A stretch of 64,000 nucleotides of DNA from Hyphomicrobiaceae bacterium (GCA_020638095.1 JACKJF010000004.1:1-64000), one strand, 5' to 3'; shown: positions 33,127-43,016, counted from the stretch's first letter. Notes: a model not told the origin generated them from the letters alone. Numbers and translations: made by a program.

Positions 33127-34161
33127 ATGAGAAGACCGACAATTGCGGATTTGGCGGGCGCATCTGGAGTGAGCGTCTCGACGGTGAATCGTCTGCTACA
33201 TGGGACAGGAATCGTGCGTGGAGACACGATCGACCGTATCGCGCTCGCTGCAGAAGAAATCGGGTTTTACGGTCTTGGTGCGCTTCGCGAACGCAAGCGC
33301 GAGTCCCTGCCGGCGCGCAAACTCGGCTTCTTGCTGCAGCAGTCGCATCGCCCGATCTACCAGATGTTTGGCGAGTCCCTTTTACAGGCGTCCAAACGCC
33401 GGGCCGATTATCTTATCAGGCCGCATCTGCAGTTCGAGGACGACCTGGCGCCAGAAGCGGTCGCTGAAAACCTGATCGCGCTCGGCAGCACCGTGGACGC
33501 GGTCGCCGTGATCGCAGCCGATCATCCGCTGATCAACCAGGCGGTCGATCATCTTTCCGCCCAAGGTGTGCCGGTGGTTACCTATATCACCGATCTGTCG
33601 TCGCCCAACCGGGCCGGACACGTTGGTACGAATAACTGGAAGCTTGGGCGCACCGCTGCCTGGTTCATCAGCGGAACTGCGCGCCAAAGCGGCACGGTTG
33701 CAGCCTTTGTCGGCAATCACCGCTACCAGTGTCAGGACATTGCCGACGCCAGCTTCCGCTCATACTTCCGGGAAAAGGCGCCGCAATTTGTGGTCAGCGA
33801 AGCCATACCCACCCATGAAGATTCCGATGTCGCCTACAAGGTCGTCAAACAGATCGCCGTGGACTATTCCAACCTTGTCGGCATTTTCGTTTCAGGTGGC
33901 GGCATTTCCGGCGTGCTGCGGGCGATGCGTGAAATGAACGAGAGCCAGCGTTCCAGCATCCGGCTGGTGTGCCGGGACATTGGGCCCGAAACCCGCAAGG
34001 GCCTGACCGAAGGCCTGATTGTTGCGGCGCTCTGCCATCCCGTCGAAGCCTCTTCGGAGGCGTTGATCGACAGTTTGCTGACGGCGGTGGAGAGCAAGGA
34101 GGCCGGTGCGCCGGTGCAAAAGCTCCTGCCCTTTGAAATCGTGACCCCGGAAAGCGTTTAG
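33127..34161 (+). CDS. LacI-family transcriptional regulator, probable iol repressor
   Basis: A 344-residue regulator. Residues 1-50 form the helix-turn-helix (MRRPTIADLAGASGVSVSTVNRLLHG) followed by the hinge helix. Residues 60-340 form a periplasmic-binding-protein-like sensor (KLGFLLQQSHRPIYQMFGESLL, AVAVIAADHPLINQAVDHL, GHVGTNNWKLGRTAAWFISG). It is divergent from, and 158 bases away from, the inositol operon, with palindromes between them, so it most likely represses that operon and itself. The inducer would be an inositol or an early keto product. The ATG at 33127 starts the DNA-binding domain directly; a TTG five codons upstream is the alternative. A terminator follows. Confidence 0.9.
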   Translation: MRRPTIADLAGASGVSVSTVNRLLHGTGIVRGDTIDRIALAAEEIGFYGLGALRERKRESLPARKLGFLLQQSHRPIYQMFGESLLQASKRRADYLIRPHLQFEDDLAPEAVAENLIALGSTVDAVAVIAADHPLINQAVDHLSAQGVPVVTYITDLSSPNRAGHVGTNNWKLGRTAAWFISGTARQSGTVAAFVGNHRYQCQDIADASFRSYFREKAPQFVVSEAIPTHEDSDVAYKVVKQIAVDYSNLVGIFVSGGGISGVLRAMREMNESQRSSIRLVCRDIGPETRKGLTEGLIVAALCHPVEASSEALIDSLLTAVESKEAGAPVQKLLPFEIVTPESV

Positions 34162-34176
34162 GGCAGGACCCCGCAA

Positions 34177-34207
34177 AAAAGGGCAATCACGGTGTGATTG
34201 CCCTTTT
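34177..34207. terminator. Bidirectional terminator between lacI-type gene and mmsA
   Basis: A 10-bp perfect stem (GGGCAATCAC / GTGATTGCCC) around GGT is flanked by AAAA on the left and TTTT on the right, so it can end transcription from both the regulator gene and the convergent mmsA gene. Confidence 0.9.
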
Positions 34208-34230
34208 GCCTTTTATTCGCGGCTGTTCCG

Positions 34231-35733
34231 TTACCCGAGGGTCGGCATGGTGAATTGCGGGTCTGAACGTTGCCCGTGCGGCCACCTCAGGGTCGTGGTC
34301 TTGATGCGGGTATTGAAGCGCACCCCTTCCATGCCGTGCATGGCGTGATCGCCGAACACAGAGTCCTTCCAGCCGCCGAACGAATGGAAAGCCATTGGCA
34401 CCGGGATCGGCACATTGACCCCGACCATGCCCACTTCGATGTCCTGGGCGAAGGCCCGGGCCGTATCACCGTCGCGGGTAAAGATCGCCGTGCCGTTGGC
34501 ATAATGGTGGCCGTGGATGAGATCGACGGCATCCTGATAGGTCTTGCGGCGCACCACCGACAGCACAGGGCCGAAGATCTCGTCCCGGTAGATCGACATG
34601 TCAGGCGTGACGTGATCGAAGAGGGTGCCGCCGACATAGTAACCGTTCTCATAGCCCTGCATCGGCTGACGGAAGCCGCGGCCATCGACCACCAGCTCGG
34701 CGCCTTCTCTGACGCCGGCGTCGATATAGGAGACGACCTTGTCGCGGTGCTGGGCCGTCACGAGCGGACCCATATCCGACGAACGATCTGCGGCGGGACC
34801 GATCTTGAGCGCCGCGATCTTGGGGACCAGCCGCTCGATCAGCGCGTCGGCAACCGCATCGGTGACCGGCACGGCGACCGATATGGCCATGCAGCGCTCG
34901 CCGGCCGAGCCATAGGCTGCGCCCATCAACGCGTTGGCCGCCATGTCGAGATCGGCATCGGGCATGATGACCATGTGGTTCTTGGCGCCGCCAAGAGCCA
35001 ACACGCGCTTGTGGTTGGCGCATCCGCGGGTGTGGATATATTCGGCGATCGGGGTCGACCCGACGAAGCTGATCGCCTTGACGTCCGGGTGATCGAGCAG
35101 CGCGTCAACCGCAATCTTGTCGCCCTGGATGACGTTGAAGACGCCGTGGGGCAGTCCGGCTTCGGTCAGCCATTCGGCCAGAAGCAGGGAGGCGGAGGGG
35201 TCGCGCTCCGAGGGCTTGAGCACAAAGCAATTGCCGGTCGCCAGCGCCACCGGGAACATCCACATCGGCACCATGGCCGGAAAATTGAATGGCGTGATGC
35301 CGGCCACAACACCCAGGGGCTGGCGGATCATCTGGCTGTCGACGCCGGTCCCGACATTCTCCGAGAACTCGCCCTTCATGAGGGTCGGCGCGGCGGTTGC
35401 GAACTCGACCACCTCGAGGCCGCGGGTGACTTCGCCGAGCGCATCGTCATGGGTCTTGCCGTGTTCTGAAGAGATCACCGCGGCCAGTTGATCGGCACGA
35501 TCCCAGAGGATCATCTTGAACCGGTCGAGAATGCGGGCGCGCTTGAGGGGCGATGCCTTGGCCCAGGCCGGCCAGGCCGCTTTCGCCGCCGCGACCGCAT
35601 GGTTCACGTCGCCAACCGAGGCGAGCGCGACCTCTTTGTCCGTTGCGCCGGTGGCCGGATCGAAGACCGGCTGCTGGCCGGCGGGATTGCCGGCGAAATG
35701 CTCACCGGCGACATAGTGGGAAATGAGTGTCAT
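34231..35733 (-). CDS. mmsA: Methylmalonate/malonate-semialdehyde dehydrogenase (CoA-acylating)
   Basis: A 500-residue CoA-dependent aldehyde dehydrogenase converting malonate semialdehyde to acetyl-CoA and methylmalonate semialdehyde to propionyl-CoA; in inositol pathways it is called Iol[16 protein letters not shown] lies at 147-161, [13 protein letters not shown] near 221, and the catalytic Cys281 is in [19 protein letters not shown] at 248-256 lacks the glutamate of hydrolytic aldehyde dehydrogenases, as expected for the CoA-acylating type. The ATG at 35733 has an AGGAGG site; the open frame upstream is spurious. It is outside the iol operon but beside it, and finishes that pathway as well as valine catabolism. 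Confidence 0.95.
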   Translation of the reverse strand: MTLISHYVAGEHFAGNPAGQQPVFDPATGATDKEVALASVGDVNHAVAAAKAAWPAWAKASPLKRARILDRFKMILWDRADQLAAVISSEHGKTHDDALGEVTRGLEVVEFATAAPTLMKGEFSENVGTGVDSQMIRQPLGVVAGITPFNFPAMVPMWMFPVALATGNCFVLKPSERDPSASLLLAEWLTEAGLPHGVFNVIQGDKIAVDALLDHPDVKAISFVGSTPIAEYIHTRGCANHKRVLALGGAKNHMVIMPDADLDMAANALMGAAYGSAGERCMAISVAVPVTDAVADALIERLVPKIAALKIGPAADRSSDMGPLVTAQHRDKVVSYIDAGVREGAELVVDGRGFRQPMQGYENGYYVGGTLFDHVTPDMSIYRDEIFGPVLSVVRRKTYQDAVDLIHGHHYANGTAIFTRDGDTARAFAQDIEVGMVGVNVPIPVPMAFHSFGGWKDSVFGDHAMHGMEGVRFNTRIKTTTLRWPHGQRSDPQFTMPTLG

Positions 35734-35829
35734 GGGTTCCTCCTGGTTCGAAGGGGGAATATCCGTTGCGAATGAGCATAACAATCGCGCGATATTGAAA
35801 TCTGTTTTGCATTTATGCATAACACTGAC

Positions 35830-36726
35830 ATGAACTGGGAGGATGCGCGTCTGTTTCTGGCGGTGGCGCGGGCCGGGCAGATGCTCGGCGCGGCGCGGTC
35901 GCTTGGCGTCAATCAGGCAACCCTCAGCCGGCGGCTGACGGCGCTGGAATCCGATCTTGGCACCAGGTTGCTTTTTCGCAGCACCACCGGCTGCCAGCTG
36001 ACCGAGTCCGGGCAAAAGCTCAAGAAAGCCCTCGAGGCTGCCGAAGGCCCCATTCTCTCGGCGGTGTTGCAGCTGTCGGGAACCGAGCTCGACATGTCCG
36101 GAACGGTCCGCATCGGCGCACCAGACGGTTTCGGCGTCTCCTTTCTCGCGCCGCAGCTGCCAAGGCTGATGGATCTTCATCCATCCCTGCGTCTCGAACT
36201 CGTGCCCGTCTCGCGCACTTTTTCGCTCTCGCAGCGCGAGGCCGACATTGCCGTCCTGATCGGGCGCCCAAGCCAGGGCCGGCTGGTGGTCAGGAAGTTG
36301 ACCGATTACTCGCTCTCGCTTTACGCCACGCCGGACTATCTGGCCCAACGGGGAACGCCGAAGGATATCGAGGACCTCAGCGCCCACCGGCTCGTCGGCT
36401 ATGTCGAAGACCTGATCCCGACGCCCGAACTCAATTTCGAGCGCGAAATCTCGAAAAGCTGGCGCAATGCCCTCGCCATCTCGAGCGCCATGGGCCAGTT
36501 CGAAGCGGTGAGGGCCGGTGCCGGCATCGGCATCCTGCATGACTATATTGCGAGCGAGGCGGAAGACCTGGTCAGAGTTCTGCCCGAGATCACGATCAGC
36601 CGCGCCTACTGGACCGCCGTTCACGAAAACCTTCGTTCGTCACCGCAAGTTGCGGCGGTCAGTCGGTTCCTGACAAAAGTCGTCGAACAATCCAGAGAGC
36701 GATTTCGTTCAGCTGACTGGAAATAG
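35830..36726 (+). CDS. LysR-family regulator divergent from mmsA
   Basis: A 298-residue LysR-type regulator. Residues 1-60 are the winged helix-turn-helix ([40 protein letters not shown]); residues 90-295 are the inducer-binding domain ([43 protein letters not shown]). The ATG at 35830 gives the common N-terminus of this subgroup; one at 35815 is possible. The 96-base divergent spacer to mmsA is AT-rich by local standards and includes TTATGCATAA and two copies of GCATAAC, plausible binding elements. It probably controls mmsA; the effector is unknown. Confidence 0.9.
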   Translation: MNWEDARLFLAVARAGQMLGAARSLGVNQATLSRRLTALESDLGTRLLFRSTTGCQLTESGQKLKKALEAAEGPILSAVLQLSGTELDMSGTVRIGAPDGFGVSFLAPQLPRLMDLHPSLRLELVPVSRTFSLSQREADIAVLIGRPSQGRLVVRKLTDYSLSLYATPDYLAQRGTPKDIEDLSAHRLVGYVEDLIPTPELNFEREISKSWRNALAISSAMGQFEAVRAGAGIGILHDYIASEAEDLVRVLPEITISRAYWTAVHENLRSSPQVAAVSRFLTKVVEQSRERFRSADWK

Positions 36727-36978
36727 GCCGAAACGTCAGCGCCGCAATCGCGCGGCATGGCGAAGCGGAGCGGCGTTCGCGGGTCGGCCAGAATAGGCAA
36801 ACCCTCGACCCGGACTTGGGTTCACGATGTGTGTCATCGCGGTGGTCCCAGATATGCCTAGCGTAGTTCTACGCGCCGAGTCGCGTTAACCCTGATTTGT
36901 TAAACATTCACCTTAACCTTCTATTAAGGTTGCCGAAATGTTAATTTTGCCGCCGGCGGAAACCGTTGAGAGGCAACA

Positions 36979-38289
36979 ATGGTCGATATTTCGAGGCTCG
37001 CTGAGCCCCTGGCACTTCCTTGCGGCGTTACACTTGAGAACCGGATCGTCAAGGCGGCCCTGACTGAGGGTTTGGCCGACGGCACCAACGCGGCGAACGA
37101 CCGGTTCGTGACCCTTTACCGCACATGGGGGCAGGGCGGAGCTGCGATGCTGATCACCGGAAACGTGCTGGTGGATCGCTTCCACCTCGAACGCGGCGGC
37201 AACCTCGCGGTCGAAGGTCAGCAAACCAACGCGGCCCTCGACAAGCTCGCCGAAATGGCGTCGGCTGCCAAGGCCCATGGCGCGCGCATCGTGGCCCAGC
37301 TCAACCACGCGGGACGGCAGACCCAGAAAGCCATCAACAAAAAGCCCAGCGCGCCGTCAGACATCGCGCTGAAGATGGGCAATGGCCGCTTCGGCCAGCC
37401 CGTTCCCCTCAACGACGTGGAGATCGAGGAAACGATCGAAGCTTTCGTCAGCGCCGCGCGAACGCTCCGCAGTGCGGGATTTGACGGCGTGCAGATCCAC
37501 GCCGCCCATGGCTATCTGATGAGCCAGTTTCTGTCTCCGCTCTCCAACCGGCGGCGGGACGAGTGGGGCGGCTCGCTGGAGAACCGCGCCCGCATTCTGA
37601 TTGAAATCATGCGCCGGGTTCGCGCGGCAACCAGCGACGGGTTCATCGTGGCCGCCAAACTCAATTCCGCCGATTTCCAGCGCGGCGGCTTTTCCGAAGC
37701 CGACAGCGTCGTCGTGGCAAAATGGCTTGAAGATGCCGGATGCGACTTCATTGAAGTATCGGGCGGAAACTACGAACAGCCGCGCATGATCGATTTCGAC
37801 CGCAAGGATCCGCTCGCTGCTCAGAAACGCGAAAGCACGCGGCAGCGGGAAGCCTATTTCCTCGATTTCGTGCCCAGGCTGCGCGAAGCGGTGACTATTC
37901 CGGTCATGGTCACCGGCGGCTTCCGCAGCGTTGCCGCCATGCTCGAGGCGATCGAACTTGACGGCGTCGATCTGATCGGGCTCGGCCGTCCGATGATCAT
38001 CGATCCTGACATTGCCGCAAAGATCCTCAGCGGCCGGGTCGAACGTGCCGAAAGCCGCGATGAGGATCTGGTCGTGGGCAGTGGGCTTCTCGGTCCGCGC
38101 TCGCCGATCTCATATCTGCGCGACCTGAACGCCTGGGGCGCACTGGGCTGGTACTACGAGCACATCTACTCGCTCGCCGACGGCCGGAAACCGGACCTCA
38201 ACCTGTCGCCGCTCAGGGCGCTGCTCTCCTACGACCGCACCGAAACCCGCACCGCCAGGGCGGTCATCCGGCCGACCAAGCCGCACTAG
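36979..38289 (+). CDS. Old Yellow Enzyme-family NADH:flavin oxidoreductase
   Basis: A 436-residue FMN TIM-barrel oxidoreductase. Conserved pieces are ENRIVKAALTEGLAD near the start, VAQLNHAGRQ, GFDGVQIHAAHGYLMSQFLSPLSNRRRDEWGGSLENR with the active-site HAAHGY, IPVMVTGGFRS and LIGLGRPMI for the FMN phosphate. Length and C-terminus fit single-domain members without the Fe-S domain of 2,4-dienoyl-CoA reductase. These enzymes reduce activated C=C bonds. It stands alone: 250 bases of spacer precede it, and it converges on the IclR gene. It might reduce an enone intermediate of the catabolic island downstream, but that is a guess. Confidence 0.9.
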   Translation: MVDISRLAEPLALPCGVTLENRIVKAALTEGLADGTNAANDRFVTLYRTWGQGGAAMLITGNVLVDRFHLERGGNLAVEGQQTNAALDKLAEMASAAKAHGARIVAQLNHAGRQTQKAINKKPSAPSDIALKMGNGRFGQPVPLNDVEIEETIEAFVSAARTLRSAGFDGVQIHAAHGYLMSQFLSPLSNRRRDEWGGSLENRARILIEIMRRVRAATSDGFIVAAKLNSADFQRGGFSEADSVVVAKWLEDAGCDFIEVSGGNYEQPRMIDFDRKDPLAAQKRESTRQREAYFLDFVPRLREAVTIPVMVTGGFRSVAAMLEAIELDGVDLIGLGRPMIIDPDIAAKILSGRVERAESRDEDLVVGSGLLGPRSPISYLRDLNAWGALGWYYEHIYSLADGRKPDLNLSPLRALLSYDRTETRTARAVIRPTKPH

Positions 38290-38332
38290 CACGCTTCAGC
38301 GCATCGGACCCGGGTTCGCCGGATCAGCGAAG

Positions 38333-38354
38333 TCTCGCGACCAATCGAGATTTT
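38333..38354 (+). terminator. Weak terminator candidate after the OYE gene
   Basis: A 5-bp stem (TCTCG / CGAGA) with an 8-base loop is followed by TTTT, 44 bases after the stop codon. The stem is short, so the call is tentative. Confidence 0.3.
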
Positions 38355-38444
38355 CGCGCAGTTGCTATTCAACCGCAAACACATGGCGGCCCGGAAAGTG
38401 CCGGACGCTCGCAGGGTCGGTATGCGGTGGATTCGAAACTGAGT

Positions 38445-39257
38445 TTAGCGCGTATGCGCGCCGCCATTCTTCCCATAAGGGGCGAAGCTCGCGTTCATTT
38501 GCTGGGCCGCAGAATTGACGAGTTCACCGATCCGCTCCAATCGGCTGAATGACATGCGGTCACACGGGCCGGAGACCGACACGGCGATGGAGGTCGTGGC
38601 TGCGAGCGCGGTAACCGGCGCCGCAACGCATCTAATACCTTTGACATATTCTTCGTTGTCGAACGCAAATCCGCGGGTTCGCGTGGCCTCGAGATCGGTC
38701 ACAAGCGCTGACTGGGACGCGATCGTATTAAGAGTCCAGCGCCGCATCGGCTCGGCCGGAAGCGCCAATCCCAGTCGGCCGCTGTCAAGTGTTGCGAGAA
38801 TGGCCTTTCCCATTCCCGACGCAATCGCCGGCATCCGGCCGCCTTTCAGCGCCGCTGCCCGAATGTTGCCTCGGTCGCCCAACTGGGCGATTGTCCTGAT
38901 TTCGGCGCTTTCGAGCACGCCAAGATTTGCTGTTTCCTGGGTTCGATCGCGAAGCTCGCGGAGGAAGGGAAGGGCAGCCGCAACGATGTTTTCATCAAAC
39001 ACGAAACTCGAGCCGACGGAGAAAGCCCTTCGGCCGATATGCCAGGTATTCGTCATCCGGTTGAACTGAACGAAATGACGTTTTTCAAGCGTCGCCAGCA
39101 GCCGGTGGATAGTCGATTTGGCCAGACCTGTTGCGGCGACCAGATCGACCAGCCGGGAGCCCTCGGTCTGTGCGCCCAGCGCTTCGAGGATGAGAATGGC
39201 CCGCTCGACCGATTGAACCGTATCGTCTCTTGCAGTTGTTTGTGCGGGCCGGGTCAT
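38445..39257 (-). CDS. IclR-family transcriptional regulator
   Basis: A 270-residue regulator. The N-terminal winged helix-turn-helix (about 12-75) has QSVERAILILEAL, GSRLVDLVAATGLAKSTIHRLLATLEKRHFV; the C-terminal effector domain has GRMPAIASGMGKAILA and the late FDNEEYVKGIRCVAAPV, which includes the family signature around GIRCVAAPV. It is the third gene of an operon after the fused E1 and E2 genes, 11 bases behind E2. It therefore likely controls that operon and possibly the divergent CoA-transferase genes, through the large inverted repeat at 42.92 kb. The effector is unknown. Confidence 0.92.
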   Translation of the reverse strand: MTRPAQTTARDDTVQSVERAILILEALGAQTEGSRLVDLVAATGLAKSTIHRLLATLEKRHFVQFNRMTNTWHIGRRAFSVGSSFVFDENIVAAALPFLRELRDRTQETANLGVLESAEIRTIAQLGDRGNIRAAALKGGRMPAIASGMGKAILATLDSGRLGLALPAEPMRRWTLNTIASQSALVTDLEATRTRGFAFDNEEYVKGIRCVAAPVTALAATTSIAVSVSGPCDRMSFSRLERIGELVNSAAQQMNASFAPYGKNGGAHTR

Positions 39258-39268
39258 TGTGCTTTCGC

Positions 39269-40540
39269 CTAGACCAGAATGTTGAGCGGGGTTTCGATCA
39301 GTCCGGCAAACGCCGCAAGGAGGGCGGCGCCGCGGGCGCCGTCGATGACCCGGTGGTCGAGCGAAAGGGTGAACGTCGCGACTCGGGCCGGAACGACGCT
39401 GGCACCGTCACCGGCAAATACCGGCACGCGTCGGCCGGTTCCGATGGCCAATATGGCTGATTGGGGCGCGTTGACGATGGCGTCGAAACTGTCGATGCCG
39501 AACATGCCGAGATTGGAAATGGCGAGACTGCCACCTTCGAGCTGATCGGGACCGAGTCGCCGGTCGCGCGCAGCGGCGATGAAAGCCTTCATCTGACTTG
39601 AAACCGACGAAAGCGATAGCTCTTGGGCTTTCCGGACGACCGGCGTGTAAAGACCGCCGTCAACCGCAATCGCGACGGAGATGTCGGCATCGCTGAGCCG
39701 GTAGATCCGGTCTTCGCCCCAGATGGCGTTGCAGTCCGGCACGGCAATCAAGGCCAACGCAGCGGCCTTGACAAAAAAGTCGTTGAGCGAAAGGCGCGTT
39801 TCGTCGTTGCGGCCGAGGTTGATGTCTCTGCGGAGCGACTCCAGCGCGTCGAGGTGAATGTCGCGCCGAAGGTAGTAGTGCGGCACGGTCTGCTTGGCGA
39901 ACGAGAGGCGATTGGCGATCGTCTTCCGCATGCCGTCGAGGGCAACCTCCTCTGCAATATTGTTCCGATAGACCCGCAAGAGATTGTCGCGGTTGTCGCC
40001 GTTCGGTTGAACTTGCGGATGGGCCGAAATCGCGGAAGCACTTTGTTCCGTCCTGAGCGCACGTTCCACGTCGAGCCGCACCACGCGGCCTTTGGGGCCG
40101 CTGCCGCTCACCAACTCCAGATCGATCGCGTTTTCCCGCGCTATGCGGCGCGCCAGAGGACTAGCCAGTTTGCGCGCTTCGGATCGGTGGCTGGCAAAAA
40201 GCTCCGCGTCCAGGGTCGAGCTGACGACCGGTGAACTGCCAGCAACTGGAGCCGGTGTCGTGTTGGCCACGGTCTCTGCCGGCGGATGGGGAGCATCTTC
40301 TCCCGGCGCCAGGACGAAAGCGATGAGCGAGCCACAGGCAATTTCTTCGCCATCTGACCCCGCAAGCACTTCGCCAAGCGCGCCGTCCGCTGGACTTTCT
40401 ATGGAGACCGTCGCCTTTTCGGATTCGATTTCGGCGATTTCGTCGCCCGCCTCGACCCGGTCTCCGGGATTCCTGAGCCAGCCGACAAATCTGACCGTTT
40501 CAGTTCCTGGGATGCTCGGAATTCTGATTTCGGCTGGCAC
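39269..40540 (-). CDS. 2-oxoacid dehydrogenase E2 (dihydrolipoamide acyltransferase)
   Basis: A 423-residue E2 core protein. Residues 1-78 are a lipoyl domain with the attachment lysine K42 in ESEKATVSIESP; a linker follows; residues about 123-160 are the subunit-binding domain (KLASPLARRIARENAIDL, GSGPKGRVVRLDVE); the rest is the catalytic domain ending with LSLDHRVIDGARGA, the HxxxDG motif. It transfers an acyl group from the lipoyl arm to CoA. It is 20 bases behind the fused E1 gene and must be its partner. The natural 2-oxoacid (pyruvate, branched-chain, or acetoin-like) cannot be told. No E3 gene is nearby. Confidence 0.92.
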   Translation of the reverse strand: MPAEIRIPSIPGTETVRFVGWLRNPGDRVEAGDEIAEIESEKATVSIESPADGALGEVLAGSDGEEIACGSLIAFVLAPGEDAPHPPAETVANTTPAPVAGSSPVVSSTLDAELFASHRSEARKLASPLARRIARENAIDLELVSGSGPKGRVVRLDVERALRTEQSASAISAHPQVQPNGDNRDNLLRVYRNNIAEEVALDGMRKTIANRLSFAKQTVPHYYLRRDIHLDALESLRRDINLGRNDETRLSLNDFFVKAAALALIAVPDCNAIWGEDRIYRLSDADISVAIAVDGGLYTPVVRKAQELSLSSVSSQMKAFIAAARDRRLGPDQLEGGSLAISNLGMFGIDSFDAIVNAPQSAILAIGTGRRVPVFAGDGASVVPARVATFTLSLDHRVIDGARGAALLAAFAGLIETPLNILV

Positions 40541-40560
40541 GTCAGCAATCTCCGGAAAGG

Positions 40561-42744
40561 CTAAAGGGTGCGGCCGGTGTCGGCCATCATGGCGCGCAGG
40601 GTCACTTCGATTTCTGCCGCGCCGGCCAATGTGGAGGCCTCGAGCACTTTTGAGATGCTTGGCGACGCCTCGCCGCCATGTACCCGTTTGACCGGCTGAT
40701 CGAGCCAGTCGAAGCAGCGTTCCTGCACCTTGTTGGCCAGCATGCCACCATAGGAGGGTCCGATGGGCCCCTGTTCGACAATGACGACGTTGCCTGTCTT
40801 TCGCACCGATGCCTCGATCGTCTGCCAGTCGAGCCCGGCCTGATCCAGACTCCGCAGATCGATGATTTCAGCGTCGATGCCGAGGTCGCTGGCAATCTCG
40901 CCCGACAAGCCGACCATGCTGAGATAGGTCAGGATGGTCAGGTCCTTGCCCTCGCGCACGCGCTTGGCCTTGCCGAGCGGAATATAGAAGTCGAGATCGT
41001 CCGTAGGAGTGAGTCCCTTCTGCTTGTAGAGGTCGACATGCTCGATCATGAGCACGGGGTCCCGGCACAAAAGGGCGCTGTTCATCAGGCCGATATAGTC
41101 GAAAGGCGTTGACGGAGCGACGATCCGCCAGCCCGGCGCGGTGGCGAAGAGGCCGGCCGGATCCATCGAATGCTGCGAACCATAGCCGGCGCCCATTGAG
41201 ACTTTTGTGCGCAGCACGAGCGGCAAGTCCGTGTCGCCGCCGAACATGTGCCGATACTTGCCAATCTGGTTAAAGATTTGGTCTGCCGCGACCCAGATGA
41301 AATCCGGGAACATGAATTCCATGACCGGAACATAGCGGCCATCCGCCGCGATACCGCAGGAAAGACCGGCAAAGGCATTCTCGCAGATCGGCGTCGGCAG
41401 AATTCGGTCCGGAAAAAGGTCGCGAAGACCCCGGGTTGCGCCATGGGTGCCGCCATTAAGCTGGTGAATATCCTCGCCCATGTTGATGATGCGCTCGTCC
41501 TGGCTCATCCGTTGCTTCATCACCGCAGCGATCGTCTGTATGAACGTGCGCTCTTCACTTAGAGCGCCCCTGAAGGTCTCGAATTCTTCGAACCTGACGC
41601 CATTGAACTCCGACAGATCGCCTCGAATGCCAAAGTCGCGGAACTCGGGCTTCGGCCAAAGCGCGGGCACGATGCGGCGCTGTCCGTCGACCTCTTCAAT
41701 CAGTTCCCCGGCGACAGAATTCATCAGGTCCTGGGCGTTTTTGCGCACCTTGTCGATGTCGGACTGGCCGACGATCTGACGTTTCTGAAGTTGTGCGGCC
41801 AGCTGTTCGAGCGGGTCGCGTTTCTTCCAGGCTTCCTCTTCCTGCTTGGAGCGGTAGCCGAAGGCGCTTCCCGGCAGCACGCCGCTCTGATGGAAGTAGC
41901 GGTAAAGATCTGCTTCTATGATGACAGGACCTTCTCCGGCGCGCATGATTTCGTTGGCCTGCTGGCATGCGAGGTAGACGGCGAGCGGGTCCATGCCGTC
42001 TACGCGGAACGAGGGGATGGCGAAACCCAGCCCGCGTGCGGAAAGGCGCGTTTCGGCGGTCGACTCTTCAAGCGTCGTCGAAACAGCGTACTGATTGTTT
42101 TCGATGAAAAAGCAGATCGGCAGCTTCCAGGCCGCAGCGAGGTTCATCGTCTCAAGGGTCGAGCCGATGTTCGTCGCCCCGTCGCCGAAATACGTATAGA
42201 CAACGTCGCCGCTCCCGGCGCGTTTGTGGGCCCAGGCAGCACCCGCCGCCGAGGGCACCGCTCCCCCGACGATGGCATTGGTGCCGAGATTTCCAGCTTC
42301 CGCCCAACGCAGGTGCATCGAACCGCCCCGGCCTTTGCAGAATCCTTCGGCAAGCCCGGCAATCTCTGAAAGGGTGCGTTTGGCCAGGGTCCGGACAGAT
42401 CCCGGATAGGCCGATTTCGCGGAAATGCCGTCCGGTTCAAGATATGACATCGACTTCGCCAGGAACTGGTGGTGGGCCCGGTGTGAACCGTTGACCTGAT
42501 CGGAGGGGCGCATGGCCAGCGCCGAGCCGACCGCTCCGCCCTCCTGTCCAATCGCGGAATGGGCCGGTCCGTGCACGAGCCCTTGTCCGGCGAATTCGAG
42601 CACCTTTTCCTCGAACGCGCGGATCAGATGAAGTTGAGCCAGCATGGTCCGGCCGAGGTCCGGGTCGAGGTCATTCCAGTCGGCAGCACTCGCTTTGAGT
42701 TCGACCCATTCAGATTTCGCTTTGAGATTGACTGCCTTGGGCAT
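40561..42744 (-). CDS. Fused alpha-beta E1 component of a 2-oxoacid dehydrogenase
   Basis: A 727-residue thiamine-diphosphate enzyme joining both E1 subunits. The alpha part (about 1-370) has QLHLIRAFEEKVLEF, the substrate region SHRAHHQFLAK and the TPP motif YFGDGATNIGSTLETMN...IENN. The beta part (about 400-725) has MGEDIHQLNGGTHGATRGL, PICENAFAGLSCGIAADG and the late VVIVEQGPIGPSYGGML. Fused E1 proteins occur in some alphaproteobacteria beside dedicated E2 genes. The start at 42744 has AAGGGAAG upstream; the longer frame is unsupported. It is the first gene of the E1-E2-IclR operon and diverges from a CoA-transferase gene. Confidence 0.9.
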   Translation of the reverse strand: MPKAVNLKAKSEWVELKASAADWNDLDPDLGRTMLAQLHLIRAFEEKVLEFAGQGLVHGPAHSAIGQEGGAVGSALAMRPSDQVNGSHRAHHQFLAKSMSYLEPDGISAKSAYPGSVRTLAKRTLSEIAGLAEGFCKGRGGSMHLRWAEAGNLGTNAIVGGAVPSAAGAAWAHKRAGSGDVVYTYFGDGATNIGSTLETMNLAAAWKLPICFFIENNQYAVSTTLEESTAETRLSARGLGFAIPSFRVDGMDPLAVYLACQQANEIMRAGEGPVIIEADLYRYFHQSGVLPGSAFGYRSKQEEEAWKKRDPLEQLAAQLQKRQIVGQSDIDKVRKNAQDLMNSVAGELIEEVDGQRRIVPALWPKPEFRDFGIRGDLSEFNGVRFEEFETFRGALSEERTFIQTIAAVMKQRMSQDERIINMGEDIHQLNGGTHGATRGLRDLFPDRILPTPICENAFAGLSCGIAADGRYVPVMEFMFPDFIWVAADQIFNQIGKYRHMFGGDTDLPLVLRTKVSMGAGYGSQHSMDPAGLFATAPGWRIVAPSTPFDYIGLMNSALLCRDPVLMIEHVDLYKQKGLTPTDDLDFYIPLGKAKRVREGKDLTILTYLSMVGLSGEIASDLGIDAEIIDLRSLDQAGLDWQTIEASVRKTGNVVIVEQGPIGPSYGGMLANKVQERCFDWLDQPVKRVHGGEASPSISKVLEASTLAGAAEIEVTLRAMMADTGRTL

Positions 42745-42915
42745 TCCAACTTCCCTTTTGCCGCGTTGAGGTCCGGACGGGTCCCGATGTTTGAACCTAA
42801 CATTTTGGGCCCGGCACGTCCGAAATGATCCCCATCCAACCCGCGAGCGGGACGGCCAGACCACTCCAGATGTGCGAAGCCCGCCGCGAGGTTACAAATG
42901 TGGAGCCAATTTCAA

Positions 42916-42955
42916 AAACAACAAAAAATCAGGGTCGGTTAGGTTTTTGTTGTTT
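42916..42955. promoter_or_regulatory. Long A/T inverted repeat in the E1/CoA-transferase divergent region
   Basis: Perfect 12-bp arms AAACAACAAAAA (42916-42927) and TTTTTGTTGTTT (42944-42955) flank a 16-base centre. The sequence is strikingly AT-rich inside a GC-rich genome and lies in the 272-base region between the divergent E1 and CoA-transferase genes. It is a likely operator for the IclR-type regulator; IclR proteins bind as tetramers to extended palindromes. Confidence 0.6.
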
Positions 42956-43016
42956 GTCGCCAAATGACGGATTTGAGAACGTTTGGACCGAGCGAGGAAA
43001 TTGAGTTCAGACGACA

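Noticed and set aside
34231-36624. A 797-codon version of the mmsA frame
   Set aside because: The extra N-terminal 297 residues run antisense to the LysR gene; the ATG at 35733 has a perfect ribosome site and the family N-terminus.
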